Origin: Actinobacteria bacterium OV320
GTDB lineage: Bacteria > Actinomycetota > Actinomycetes > Streptomycetales > Streptomycetaceae
Direction of reading: 5' to 3'
Assembly: GCA_001298545.1 (NCBI GenBank)
Contig: LJCX01000029.1
Coordinates: forward strand, 310,001 to 374,000
Length of the DNA stretch: 64,000 bases
Part shown: one piece after another, positions 33,189 through 41,200 of the stretch
Numbering within the stretch: position 1 is the stretch's first letter
Layout: every line of letters begins with the position of its first letter
The notes under the pieces: generated by a model
What the model was told of the DNA's origin: nothing
Seen by the model: only the letters and a program-made list of their open reading frames with translations
The model's database searches: none
Made by a program: the position numbers and the translations under genes

Positions 33189-34667
33189 ATGCCCCTTCCG
33201 CTCGCGGCATCCACCCCCGCCGAGGCGCCACCCCACACCGGCGGACTGCTCCTCCTGATCGACGGCACCGCAGGCCTGCTGACGGTCGCCGCCCTCGGCA
33301 TCGCCCTGCTCCTCTTCCTGATCATCAAGGTCAGGATCCAGCCCTTCGTGGCCCTTCTCGCGGTCTCCATAGCCGTCGGTCTGCTGGCCGGTCTGTCCGT
33401 GACCGAACTCTTCGGCACCGTGCAGCGGTCGGACGCCGTCTCCACCATCGAGTCCGGGATGGGCGGCATCCTCGGCCATGTCGCGATCATCATCGGACTG
33501 GGCACCATGCTCGGCGCGGTCCTCGAAGTCAGCGGCGGCGCCGAGGTGTTGGCGTCCCGGCTGCTCGGTGTGTTCGGCGAGCGGCGGGCGCCCCTCGCGA
33601 TGGGCCTGACCGGCCTGATCTTCGGCATCCCGGTCTTCTTCGACGTCGGCATCTTCGTGCTGGCCCCGATCGTCTACGCGGCCGCCAAGCGGGGCGGCAA
33701 GTCGATCCTGCTGTACTGCCTCCCGCTGCTCGCGGGTCTGTCGATGACCCACGCGTTCCTGCCCCCGCACCCCGGCCCGGTCGCGGCCGCCGGCCTGCTG
33801 CACGTCGACCTCGGCTGGGTCATCCTCATGGGGGTCGTCTGCGGCATCCCGGCGGTGCTGGCGGCCTGGGTGTTCTCGGCCTGGATCGGCCGCCGCATCT
33901 TCGTCGCCGTGCCGCAGGACATGGTCGAGGCGGCGGCGGAGGCCAAGCGGGCGGTCGTCGAGGAGCAGCGGACGCAGGGCGTCGTCCCGCGCGAGGACCC
34001 GGTGCCGCTGGGCACGGTCCTCGGGATCATCGGCACACCGCTGGTGCTGATCCTGGCCGCCACGTTCTCGTCGATCGCCCTGGACCCCTCCACTGTCCGC
34101 TCGGTGATCGAGTTCTTCGGCAGCCCGTTCGTGGCGCTGACCATCGCCCTGCTCCTCGCCTACTACCTGCTCGGCATCCGGCGCGGCTGGTCCCGCAAGT
34201 CGCTGGAGACGGTCTCGACGGCCTCGCTGAAGCCGGTCGGCAACATTCTGCTGGTGGTCGGCGCGGGCGGGATCTTCGGTGCCGTCCTGAAGGCGAGCGG
34301 GGTGGCCCAGGCGCTGTCGGACACCTTCAACGACGTGGGTCTGCCGGTGATCGTCCTGTCCTACCTGATCTCGGTGGTGCTGCGCGTCGCGCAGGGCTCG
34401 GCGACGGTGGCGATCGTGACGACGGCGGGCATCGTGGCGCCGCTGCTCGCCGAGGGCGACCACTCGCAGGCCTTCGTGGCCCTCGTCATCATGGCGATCT
34501 CGGCGGGCTCGATCTTCGCCTCGCACGTCAACGACGGCGGATTCTGGATGGTGGCCAAGTACTTCGGCATCAGCGAGCGCGACACCCTCAAGACGTGGAC
34601 CGTGCTGGAGACGGTGCTGTCGGTGGCCGGGTTCGTGATGGCGGCCGGAATGAGCCTCTTCGTGTAG
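33189..34667 (+). CDS. GntP family permease (gluconate/D-serine/organic acid:H+ symporter)
   Basis: 492 residues with about 12-14 hydrophobic helices. GntP family features: GMGGILGHVAIIIGLGTMLGAVLEVSGGAEVLASRLLGVFGERRAPLAMGLTGLIFGIPVFFDVGIFVLAPI, MTHAFLPPHPGPVAAAG and LRVAQGSATVAIVTTAG and SHVNDGGFWMVAKYF. The family imports sugar acids such as gluconate or D-serine. It closes the catabolic cluster. No good ribosome site is seen directly upstream; a hairpin lies 50 nt before it. Confidence 0.93.
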   Translation: MPLPLAASTPAEAPPHTGGLLLLIDGTAGLLTVAALGIALLLFLIIKVRIQPFVALLAVSIAVGLLAGLSVTELFGTVQRSDAVSTIESGMGGILGHVAIIIGLGTMLGAVLEVSGGAEVLASRLLGVFGERRAPLAMGLTGLIFGIPVFFDVGIFVLAPIVYAAAKRGGKSILLYCLPLLAGLSMTHAFLPPHPGPVAAAGLLHVDLGWVILMGVVCGIPAVLAAWVFSAWIGRRIFVAVPQDMVEAAAEAKRAVVEEQRTQGVVPREDPVPLGTVLGIIGTPLVLILAATFSSIALDPSTVRSVIEFFGSPFVALTIALLLAYYLLGIRRGWSRKSLETVSTASLKPVGNILLVVGAGGIFGAVLKASGVAQALSDTFNDVGLPVIVLSYLISVVLRVAQGSATVAIVTTAGIVAPLLAEGDHSQAFVALVIMAISAGSIFASHVNDGGFWMVAKYFGISERDTLKTWTVLETVLSVAGFVMAAGMSLFV

Positions 34668-34696
34668 GACTCCGGTAACGAAGTCAGGGGCTGACT

Positions 34697-35464
34697 GTGT
34701 CCGGCACAGGATCTTCGACCATACTGCCCGCTGTGGAGCAGCGCATAGGTTCGAGCAGCCAGCCCCTGGAGGGCGCCGGGTTCGACCCGGCATTCATCCC
34801 CGGGCTCACGTCGCCCGTGACCGCGGAGCCGGAGGACAAGAGGCCGGCCGAGGACGACGGCGTCGACGCCGTCGAGCCCGAGGCGGGGAAGGGGGAGTCA
34901 GCGGCGCCGGAGCGCCCGGACGGGTCGGCGGAGCCGGACACGTCCGACGGTTCCGACGGGTCCGACGGGTCCGAAGAACCGGACGAGTCCGCCGAGTCCG
35001 CCGAGTCCGTCGAGTCCGTCGAGGGGCCCGTCTTCGAGGCCTCCGACCGCCGTGCGCGGATCGCCGCCGACGCCCAGGGCGTCCGGCTCCGCCTCGACGA
35101 GGAGTCGTGCGAGTTCCGCTGGGACGAGATCGGCGCGGTCGAGACCGAGGCACCGCGCTTCGGCAAGCGGTTCACCATCACGGTGCACACCCCCGACCGC
35201 CGCTGGTACCCGATCGAGATCGAGGCGACGGCCAGGTCCCGCTTCAAGGAGTGGGAAGAGCAGTTGGACGCCGTCCTCGACGCCTACTTCGAGGACGGCG
35301 AAGCCGAGGCGGAAGCGGGCGCCGACGACGAGGCCGTCGAGGCAGCCGGGGTCGACGCCGCGAACGCCGCCGCCCCCGACGCCGACGCCGAGGACACCGG
35401 GGCCAAGGCCGCCGAGGCCGAGGACGACGAGGTCAAGGACGCCGACGCCAAGGCCGCCGACTAG
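34697..35464 (+). CDS. Hypothetical with PH-like core and very acidic flanks
   Basis: 255 residues, GTG start with AGGGG upstream. Residues about 1-115 are highly acidic with runs of GSDGSEEPDES type. The central region, about 118-192, is a small beta-rich fold ending in a helix (VRLRLDEESCEFRWDEIGAV ... RRWYPIEIEAT ... KEWEEQLDAVLDAYFED). The C-terminus is again acidic and alanine-rich. The core resembles that of the protein at 41201. It resembles bacterial PH-like domains, but no named family is recognised. The acidic flanks are low complexity. Convergent with the carboxypeptidase gene. Confidence 0.7.
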   Translation: MSGTGSSTILPAVEQRIGSSSQPLEGAGFDPAFIPGLTSPVTAEPEDKRPAEDDGVDAVEPEAGKGESAAPERPDGSAEPDTSDGSDGSDGSEEPDESAESAESVESVEGPVFEASDRRARIAADAQGVRLRLDEESCEFRWDEIGAVETEAPRFGKRFTITVHTPDRRWYPIEIEATARSRFKEWEEQLDAVLDAYFEDGEAEAEAGADDEAVEAAGVDAANAAAPDADAEDTGAKAAEAEDDEVKDADAKAAD

Positions 35465-35500
35465 CCGCAGTATCCAGCCGCAGTACCTAGACGCAGTACT
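35461..35500. repeat. Three imperfect 13-nt repeats at converging gene ends
   Basis: Units of the type CAGCCGCAGTAYCC/TAGACGCAGTACT occur three times. The first overlaps the stop of the acidic protein and the last lies in the end of the carboxypeptidase reading frame (QYCV*). The repeats may be remnants of local duplication. Confidence 0.45.
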
Positions 35501-36857
35501 GGGACTGTTTCCCGATGGACCGGTACATGCAGTCCGCGTTCTCGAGAAGCTGAAGCACCGCGTCACGGTTACGGGAGGTCTCCCGCTCGATGATCTCGTC
35601 GGGCGGGTAGAACCCCCCTCCGGAGGCCGACGACGGGTACATCTCGAAGGTGTACGAGAAGATCTTCTGCGTGCCCCAGAGGTAGTCGTCGATCGACCCG
35701 TCGGTGATGTACAGGTCGCTCGACTGTTCGGGGGTGTACCCGTTGCTCGCGGCCATCTTCTGCCCGACGGCCTTGAACGCGGCGTTGTCGTCCGCGGTCA
35801 TCCCGGTCGCCGTGTCCGCGGTGGTGTAGCCGAACGGCCACAGCACCAGCTGGCTGTACGTGTGGAAGTCGATCCCGGCGGTGATCTGCTGCTTCCCGCC
35901 CACGATCCGGCTGCGCACGAAGTCGGCGACGACCTTCACCTCGGGCGCGGACTCGGCGGCCGCGCCCCGGTAGGTCTCGGAGGACGTGGACCCCGAAGAG
36001 CCGCCGCAGCAGCCGAACCTGTAGTTCCAGTTCCGGTTGAGGTCCGTACCGACGTACGAGCTGCCGGAGTTGGGCTGCCGGTTCTTGCGCCACGAGCGGT
36101 AGGAGCCGGAGGCGATGTCGTACTCGCCGCCGTCCGGGTTGAGGTCGGGGACGATCCAGATCTCGCGCCCGTTGACCATGCTGGTGACGCGGGAGTCGGA
36201 GCCGTAGCCGGCGCCCAGTTCGCGGATCAGGTACAGCGCCATCTCGACGGTGAGGTGCTCGCGGGCGTGCTGGTGGTGGGTGAACAGCACCTCCGGCTCG
36301 GCCTCGTCGGTGGCGACGTTGTCGCTGATCTTGACGGCCACGATGTCCCGGCCCTGGTACGACTTGCCGATGACCCGCTTGCTCATGATGCCCGGGTAGG
36401 CGGCGATGCGCTGGTCGATCTCCGTCGTCATCTCGGCGTAGTTGTGGTACTTCGAGTCGGCGGTCGGGAAGTCGAAGAGCCGTACCTCGTCCTCGGCGAC
36501 CCGGTCGGGTGCCGAGCCCAGCAGGGACACCTCGTACCCCTGCGCGCGCAGCTTCCTCACCTGGTCCGCGCGGCCGGAGACCACGACGGTCTCCTCGTCG
36601 GCCTCGTCGACGCTCACCCCGGACGCGGCGATCGCGGTGCGCATCTGGGGGGTGCTGTGGTGGACGTGGATCTCGTACTGGCGGATGTCGTCGGCGGAGG
36701 GGGCCGCCTTCGGTGCGCTGCCCGCCGCCGCGTCGGTGACCGTCGCCGAGACCGGTGCGGCGAGTGCGAGGGCGAGCAGTGCGGCGAGGACGGCGGTCCG
36801 CCTGCCGCTGCGGGCGCTTGTGGCGCCGGCGCCTGAGCCGCGAATGCGAAGTCGCAT
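35487..36857 (-). CDS. Secreted zinc carboxypeptidase, M14 family
   Basis: 456 residues with an Arg-rich then hydrophobic signal peptide (RTAVLAALLALALAAPVSA). M14 features: FTHHQHAREHLTVEMAL (H-x-x-E zinc site), GREIWIVPDLNPDGGEYD, GTDLNRNWNYRFGCCGGSS (Asn-Arg substrate carboxylate site), GIDFHTYSQLVLWPFGYT (third zinc His) and FSYTFEMYP (general-base Glu). It resembles streptomycete carboxypeptidase T-like enzymes; propeptide at about 40-130. Zinc exopeptidase acting outside the cell. Divergent from the Nramp-like transporter. Confidence 0.92.
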   Translation of the reverse strand: MRLRIRGSGAGATSARSGRRTAVLAALLALALAAPVSATVTDAAAGSAPKAAPSADDIRQYEIHVHHSTPQMRTAIAASGVSVDEADEETVVVSGRADQVRKLRAQGYEVSLLGSAPDRVAEDEVRLFDFPTADSKYHNYAEMTTEIDQRIAAYPGIMSKRVIGKSYQGRDIVAVKISDNVATDEAEPEVLFTHHQHAREHLTVEMALYLIRELGAGYGSDSRVTSMVNGREIWIVPDLNPDGGEYDIASGSYRSWRKNRQPNSGSSYVGTDLNRNWNYRFGCCGGSSGSTSSETYRGAAAESAPEVKVVADFVRSRIVGGKQQITAGIDFHTYSQLVLWPFGYTTADTATGMTADDNAAFKAVGQKMAASNGYTPEQSSDLYITDGSIDDYLWGTQKIFSYTFEMYPSSASGGGFYPPDEIIERETSRNRDAVLQLLENADCMYRSIGKQSQYCV

Positions 36858-37137
36858 GAACTCTCCTTGTGGGGAGCCGGGTTGTGGGGGGCTGTGCGCT
36901 TGCTGTGTGCGGCGGTGCGGTGCCGCTCATCGTCGGGGCATGGCATGAGCAGGTCAAGAGACGACAAAGGGCCGCTGGCCGAAATCATGCGGAATGCGAC
37001 GAGCGGCCGGCCGCGCAGTTTATCCGCGCCCGCGCCGGTGGGCCGGTATCCGGGGTTTGACCGGAGTGTGAGCACATCGGGTGGAGATCCCGCACGCACC
37101 CTTGCCGGAGCGGCCTCTTTGGGTTTTCTTGACCTCC

Positions 37138-38475
37138 ATGGCGGACACCACGGGACCCCCCACGGGAAACTCCACGCACTCCGAGGCACCATCCGGCATC
37201 GACAACGCGGCCCCCCGCAGATCCAGTTGGAAGTACATCGGCCCCGGCATCGTCGTCGCCGCGACCGGCGTCGGCGCCGGCGACCTGGTGGCCACGCTCA
37301 TCGCCGGCAGCAACTTCGGCTACACCCTGCTCTGGGCGGCGGTCGTCGGCTGCCTGGTCAAGATCTCCCTCGCCGAGGCGGCCGGCCGCTGGCACCTCTC
37401 CACCGGCCGCACCCTCTTCGACGGCTGGGCGAGCCTCGGCCGCTGGACGACCTGGTTCTTCGTCGTCTACGTGGTCGTCTGGGGCTTCGTCTACGGCGCG
37501 GCGGCGATGTCGTCGAGCGCGCTGCCCCTCCAGGCACTGTTCCCGGACGTGATGGGCCTCGAGGCGTGGGCCATCGCCTGCGGTCTGGTGGGCCTGGTGT
37601 TCGTCTGGTTCAACAAGTACGCCGTCTTCGAGAAGGTCATGACGGTCCTGGTGGGCGTCATGTTCGTGGTGACGGTGTATCTGGCGATCCGGGTCACCCC
37701 CAATCTCGGCGACGCTTTCGCGGGCCTCCTGCCGGTCCTGCCGGACGAGAAGGACTCCGTCCTCAACACCCTGGGCCTGATCGGCGGCGTCGGCGGCACC
37801 ATCACCCTCGCCGCGTACGGCTACTGGGTGAACGCCAAGGGCTGGACGAACACCGGCTGGATGAAGGTGATGCGGCTCGACAACCGGGTCGCGTACGTGA
37901 CGACGGGCGTCTTCGTCGTCGCCATGCTCTTCGTCGGCGCGGAGCTGCTGCACTCCGCGAACGTGGCGATCGCGAGCGGCGACAAGGGGCTCATCCAGCT
38001 GAGCGACATCCTGGAGGCGGAGTACGGCACGGCGACCGCCAAGTTCTTCCTGATCGGCTTCTTCGCCACCTCCTTCACCTCCCTGATCGGCGTCTGGCAC
38101 GGCGTGAGCCTGATGTTCGCCGACTTCGTGGCCCGCTACCGAGGCCGCGGCGACGCGAGCGGGGCGGAGGTCGCCTCCGGCGAGCGGGAACGCTCCTGGC
38201 CCTTCCGCGCGTATCTGCTGTGGCTGACCTTCCCGCCGATCGTGCTGCTCTTCCAGGGCGAGCCGTTCCGGCTGATCATCCTGTACGGCGTGCTGGGCGC
38301 GGCCTTCCTGCCGTTCCTGGCCGGGACGCTGCTGTGGCTGCTCAACTCCTCCCGCACGCCCGGCGAGTGGCGCAACGGACTGCTGAGCAACGCGATGCTG
38401 GCGCTGGCCGGTCTGCTGTTCCTGGTGCTGTGCGTCAAGCAGGTCTGGGACCAGCCGTGGTCGGAGTTCTTCTGA
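37138..38475 (+). CDS. Nramp-related transporter lacking the canonical metal-site motifs
   Basis: 445 residues, about 11 membrane helices. It starts at ATG 37138, since MADTTGPPTGNSTHSE looks like a natural N-terminus. The first helix has IGPGIVVAATGVGAGDLVATLIAG, aligned with the GPGF...DPGN motif of Nramp proteins, but DPGN is replaced by GAGD. In the sixth helix the usual M-P-H is replaced by TITLAAYGYWVNAKGW. Family PF01566 is the best assignment. Substrate prediction of manganese or iron would be unsafe because the coordinating residues differ. Confidence 0.8.
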   Translation: MADTTGPPTGNSTHSEAPSGIDNAAPRRSSWKYIGPGIVVAATGVGAGDLVATLIAGSNFGYTLLWAAVVGCLVKISLAEAAGRWHLSTGRTLFDGWASLGRWTTWFFVVYVVVWGFVYGAAAMSSSALPLQALFPDVMGLEAWAIACGLVGLVFVWFNKYAVFEKVMTVLVGVMFVVTVYLAIRVTPNLGDAFAGLLPVLPDEKDSVLNTLGLIGGVGGTITLAAYGYWVNAKGWTNTGWMKVMRLDNRVAYVTTGVFVVAMLFVGAELLHSANVAIASGDKGLIQLSDILEAEYGTATAKFFLIGFFATSFTSLIGVWHGVSLMFADFVARYRGRGDASGAEVASGERERSWPFRAYLLWLTFPPIVLLFQGEPFRLIILYGVLGAAFLPFLAGTLLWLLNSSRTPGEWRNGLLSNAMLALAGLLFLVLCVKQVWDQPWSEFF

Positions 38476-38493
38476 TGATCACCGCGGCTCGAA

Positions 38494-38538
38494 CTTGCGT
38501 AACTCAAGCTTGAGTTTCGCAAGCATCTCTCCTAGGCT
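38494..38538 (+). promoter_or_regulatory. 30-bp near-perfect palindrome overlapping a promoter
   Basis: Arms 38494-38508 (CTTGCGTAACTCAAG) and 38509-38523 (CTTGAGTTTCGCAAG) match with one mismatch and have no loop. The right arm contains TTGAGT (38510-38515), which is 17 nt before TAGGCT (38533-38538): a good sigma-70-type promoter for the isochorismatase-like gene. The centre CTCAAGCTTGAG is an uninterrupted 12-bp palindrome. A dimeric or tetrameric repressor is the natural reading. Confidence 0.65.
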
Positions 38539-38567
38539 GCTGACCCCCTAGGAGAGGTGCCGTCGCC

Positions 38568-39158
38568 GTGGCTGTGACCGTGCTGGACGACAAGACCGCG
38601 CTCGTGCTGATCGACCTCCAGGCCGGCACGCTCGCCGCCCCCACCGCGCCGTACCCGGCGGCGGACGTGGTGGCCCGGGCCGCCGAACTCGCGGACGCCT
38701 TCCGCGCCGCGGGCGCCCCCGTCGTCCTGGTCCGCATGTCCACCTCGCCCGACGGCGCCGACGCGGTGCCCGGCCGCAGCGAGGCGGCACGGCAGGCCGG
38801 CGGCCGCTCCCGCCCCTACGACCTCGGCCCGATCGCCGAACCGCTGACCGGCCACGAGGGCGACATCCTGGTCACCAAGCGGACCTGGGGCGCCTTCCAC
38901 GCCACCGACCTCGACCTTCAGCTGCGGCGCCGGGGAGTGACCCAGATCGTCCTCGCCGGCATCGCGACCAGCCTCGGCGTCGAGTCGACCGCCCGCGCCG
39001 CCCACGAGCACGGCTACCACGTCACGTTCGCGGTCGACGCGATGACCGACATCGACGAGGGCGCGCACCAGCACCGCGTGTCGTACCTCTTCCCGCTGAT
39101 CGGCGAGCCGGGCACGACGCGGGAGATCCTCGACCTGCTGGCGGGCGTCCGAGCCTGA
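38568..39158 (+). CDS. Isochorismatase-family protein without the usual cysteine
   Basis: 196 residues, GTG start after AGGAGAGG. Fold landmarks: KTALVLIDLQAGTL (Asp of the triad), ILVTKRTWGAFHATDLDLQLRRRGVTQIVLAGIATSLGVESTARAAHEHGY. The Lys in VTKRT is present, but the position of the nucleophile Cys is Gly (ATSLGVEST). This subfamily is found in other bacteria and is of unknown activity. The gene has its own promoter under a palindrome. Without the Cys, a classic amidase reaction is doubtful. Confidence 0.82.
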   Translation: MAVTVLDDKTALVLIDLQAGTLAAPTAPYPAADVVARAAELADAFRAAGAPVVLVRMSTSPDGADAVPGRSEAARQAGGRSRPYDLGPIAEPLTGHEGDILVTKRTWGAFHATDLDLQLRRRGVTQIVLAGIATSLGVESTARAAHEHGYHVTFAVDAMTDIDEGAHQHRVSYLFPLIGEPGTTREILDLLAGVRA

Positions 39159-39192
39159 ACCCGAGGGCCAGTCCATTCGCGCTCTCCGTCCG

Positions 39193-40449
39193 TCAGTCCT
39201 CGGTGGCCGTCCACCGGGGGCTGAGCGCGACGGCCCGCAGCTGCTCGATCGTGAGGGCGGGCTTCGCACGGGTCGCGGTCTTGTCCTGCTCGGCGGCGTT
39301 GAAGGCACTGACGACCACCCGCAGACCGTCCTTGCGCAGGGTGTCCACGGTCCACATCACGACCCCCGCACCGCCCTTCTCGCCCGGCCCCTGCTTCACC
39401 GAGACACGCGTGCCGTCGGGGAGGGTCTCGGCGCCGGAGCCGTACAGCGAGCCGGCCACGTCGGACATGTTCGGCTGCACGTTGACCTGGACCAGGCTCG
39501 CGCCCTTGCCGTCGTCGACGACGAAGTAGCCGTACCCGGTCTCCTGGCTGCCGTTCCTGACGCGGTCCAGGTCCTTGGGCAGCAGGAGAGCGAGCTTGCG
39601 CAGGATGAGCCAGCCGGCCATCTCCGCGGGGCGGGCGGACGAGCCCGACGGGGAGACCGGCTTCTTCTCCTCCCCGGGGATCGCGTCGGCGATCCGGCGC
39701 CACTCCGAGGCCGCGGCCAGCGTCTTCAACTGGCCCGTCGTCAGCGGCGGTTCGGGGCGGGTGACGGGCTTGCCCTTCTCCGCGGCGGCGTTCCACTCGA
39801 TGACGCTCACATGGTGCCCGGCCGGGGTGACCAGGTCCGCGCCCCACGCCTTGGTGTCCTCGCGGCGGTCGGGATACTCGTAGCCCTGGTAGACGGTGAT
39901 CGCGGAGCCGTCGGACAGCAGCTCGGTCTTGCAGCTGTCGAGGCCCGTCTGCTCTCCGTCGGGGCAGGGCATCACGGCGGTGGACGGAGTGATCTCACCT
40001 CCGTTCGCCGGGATGCGGGCCAGGCCCACGGAGACGGATCCCTCGCCCTTGCCGTCGTCGAACACGCCCACCGCCAGCGGCGGCAGGTCCTCGCTCGTGC
40101 CCCGCGCCTCCGACTCGGTGAACTTCCCCTCGGGCAGCAGCTTCTTGAGGGTACGGACGACGTCGTCGGCGGAGAAGGCCGCCTGCTTCGCGCTGCCGGA
40201 CGCGGCGACGGAGGAGGGCCCGGCCGCCGGCTTGCCGCCCCAGGGCGCGAGCAGCGCCCCGCCCACCCCCACCAGGGCGAGGCTCGCCGCTCCTCCCGCG
40301 ATCGCGGTCCTGCGCCGCAGCCGCATCCGGTCACCCCGGGCCCGCCCGGCGGCGGCGAGCGCGGTGGGGCTGTCGAAGGCGCCGCCGGCCTCCCGCAGGG
40401 CGACGGCGAGCTGCTCCTCGAAGGGGTCGCTGTACTGGTCGACGGGCAT
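39193..40449 (-). CDS. Anchored hypothetical, duplicated domain, linked to the SigE-type sigma gene
   Basis: 418 residues. The N-terminal ~45 residues are cytoplasmic (EEQLAVALREAGGAFDSPTALAAAGRARGDRMRLRRR), then one membrane segment (about 48-68, AIAGGAASLALVGVGGALLAPW) and a large exterior part. The exterior has two similar halves: about 95-255 (VVRTLKKLLPEGKF..., ITVYQGYEYPD, GHHVSVIEWNAAAEKGK.VTR.EPPLTTGQLKTLA) and about 278-412 (LRKLALLLPKDLDRV..., VVVSAFNAAEQDKTATRAKPALTIEQLRAVA). Layout (cytoplasmic stretch, one helix, exterior) is that of an anti-sigma or sigma-dependent membrane partner. Downstream of the sigma gene by 118 nt. Confidence 0.75.
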   Translation of the reverse strand: MPVDQYSDPFEEQLAVALREAGGAFDSPTALAAAGRARGDRMRLRRRTAIAGGAASLALVGVGGALLAPWGGKPAAGPSSVAASGSAKQAAFSADDVVRTLKKLLPEGKFTESEARGTSEDLPPLAVGVFDDGKGEGSVSVGLARIPANGGEITPSTAVMPCPDGEQTGLDSCKTELLSDGSAITVYQGYEYPDRREDTKAWGADLVTPAGHHVSVIEWNAAAEKGKPVTRPEPPLTTGQLKTLAAASEWRRIADAIPGEEKKPVSPSGSSARPAEMAGWLILRKLALLLPKDLDRVRNGSQETGYGYFVVDDGKGASLVQVNVQPNMSDVAGSLYGSGAETLPDGTRVSVKQGPGEKGGAGVVMWTVDTLRKDGLRVVVSAFNAAEQDKTATRAKPALTIEQLRAVALSPRWTATED

Positions 40450-40567
40450 GGTGAACCACCGCTTTCGGCGAGACGGGTCGAAGAGAGTCGAAGTACGGGG
40501 GGTGAGGGACGAGCAGCGTGCGCGGTGCGCGGTGCGCGTTTCCGGGGAGGGTCGGGTGCCGGACGGC

Positions 40568-41080
40568 TCAGGGGCGGGCGGACTCGCCGATGTCCTCGCC
40601 CAGCAGTTCCCGCAGCCGCCCCAGCGCCCGCGAGCAGCGCGTGCGCACGGCCGCCGAACTCGCGTTCATCGCGCCTGCGGTCTCCTCGATCGAGCGGTCC
40701 TCCCAGTACCGCAGGACCACGACCGCCCGGTCCTTGGCGGGCAGCCGCCCGAGGGCCTGCATCAGGGTCAGCCGCAGCGGTGTGTCGGTACCGCTGCCGT
40801 CGGCCACGTCCGGGAACGCCTCCACGGCCCGCTCGCGGCTGCTGCGCCGCCGCTGGTGGGCGAGGAAGGTGCGGGTGAGGACGGTCTGCGCGTAACCGGC
40901 CGGGTTGTCGACCCGGGACACCCGCCCCCAGCGGACGTACAGCCTGCCGAGGGTCTCCTGGACCAGATCCTCGGCCAGGTGGGTGTCCCCGGCGGTGAGC
41001 AGGCACGCGGACCGGTACAGATGCCCGGTACGCGCCGCCGCGAACTCGGCGTACTCGTCCGCGCGGGCGGCCTGCCTCAT
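40568..41080 (-). CDS. ECF RNA polymerase sigma factor, SigE family
   Basis: 170 residues. Region 2: DEYAEFAAARTGHLYRSACLLTAGDTHLAEDLVQETLGRLYVRWGRV; region 4: LGRLPAKDRAVVVLRYWEDRSIEETAGAMNASSAAVRTRCSRALGRLRELL. This is the actinobacterial SigE-family ECF type (SigE is the family name, not the S. coelicolor sigE gene). Its target promoters cannot be read from here. The membrane-anchored duplicated protein follows in the same direction and is the likely partner; transcription also diverges from the PH-like gene. Confidence 0.9.
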   Translation of the reverse strand: MRQAARADEYAEFAAARTGHLYRSACLLTAGDTHLAEDLVQETLGRLYVRWGRVSRVDNPAGYAQTVLTRTFLAHQRRRSSRERAVEAFPDVADGSGTDTPLRLTLMQALGRLPAKDRAVVVLRYWEDRSIEETAGAMNASSAAVRTRCSRALGRLRELLGEDIGESARP

Positions 41081-41200
41081 GAATGTTCCCCCTGTGTCGG
41101 TTGCCGTGCTGTCCTCAACTCCCTAATGCGGTGGGGCGCGGGAAATGTTTCAAGGGAGACCGAAAGTGGCCGCACAGGATCGCGAGGGTACTTTTTCGTT

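Noticed and set aside
38494..38523. The 30-bp palindrome as a terminator of the Nramp-like gene
   Set aside because: The arms join with no loop and no T tract follows, while a well-spaced -35/-10 overlaps it, so an operator is more likely.
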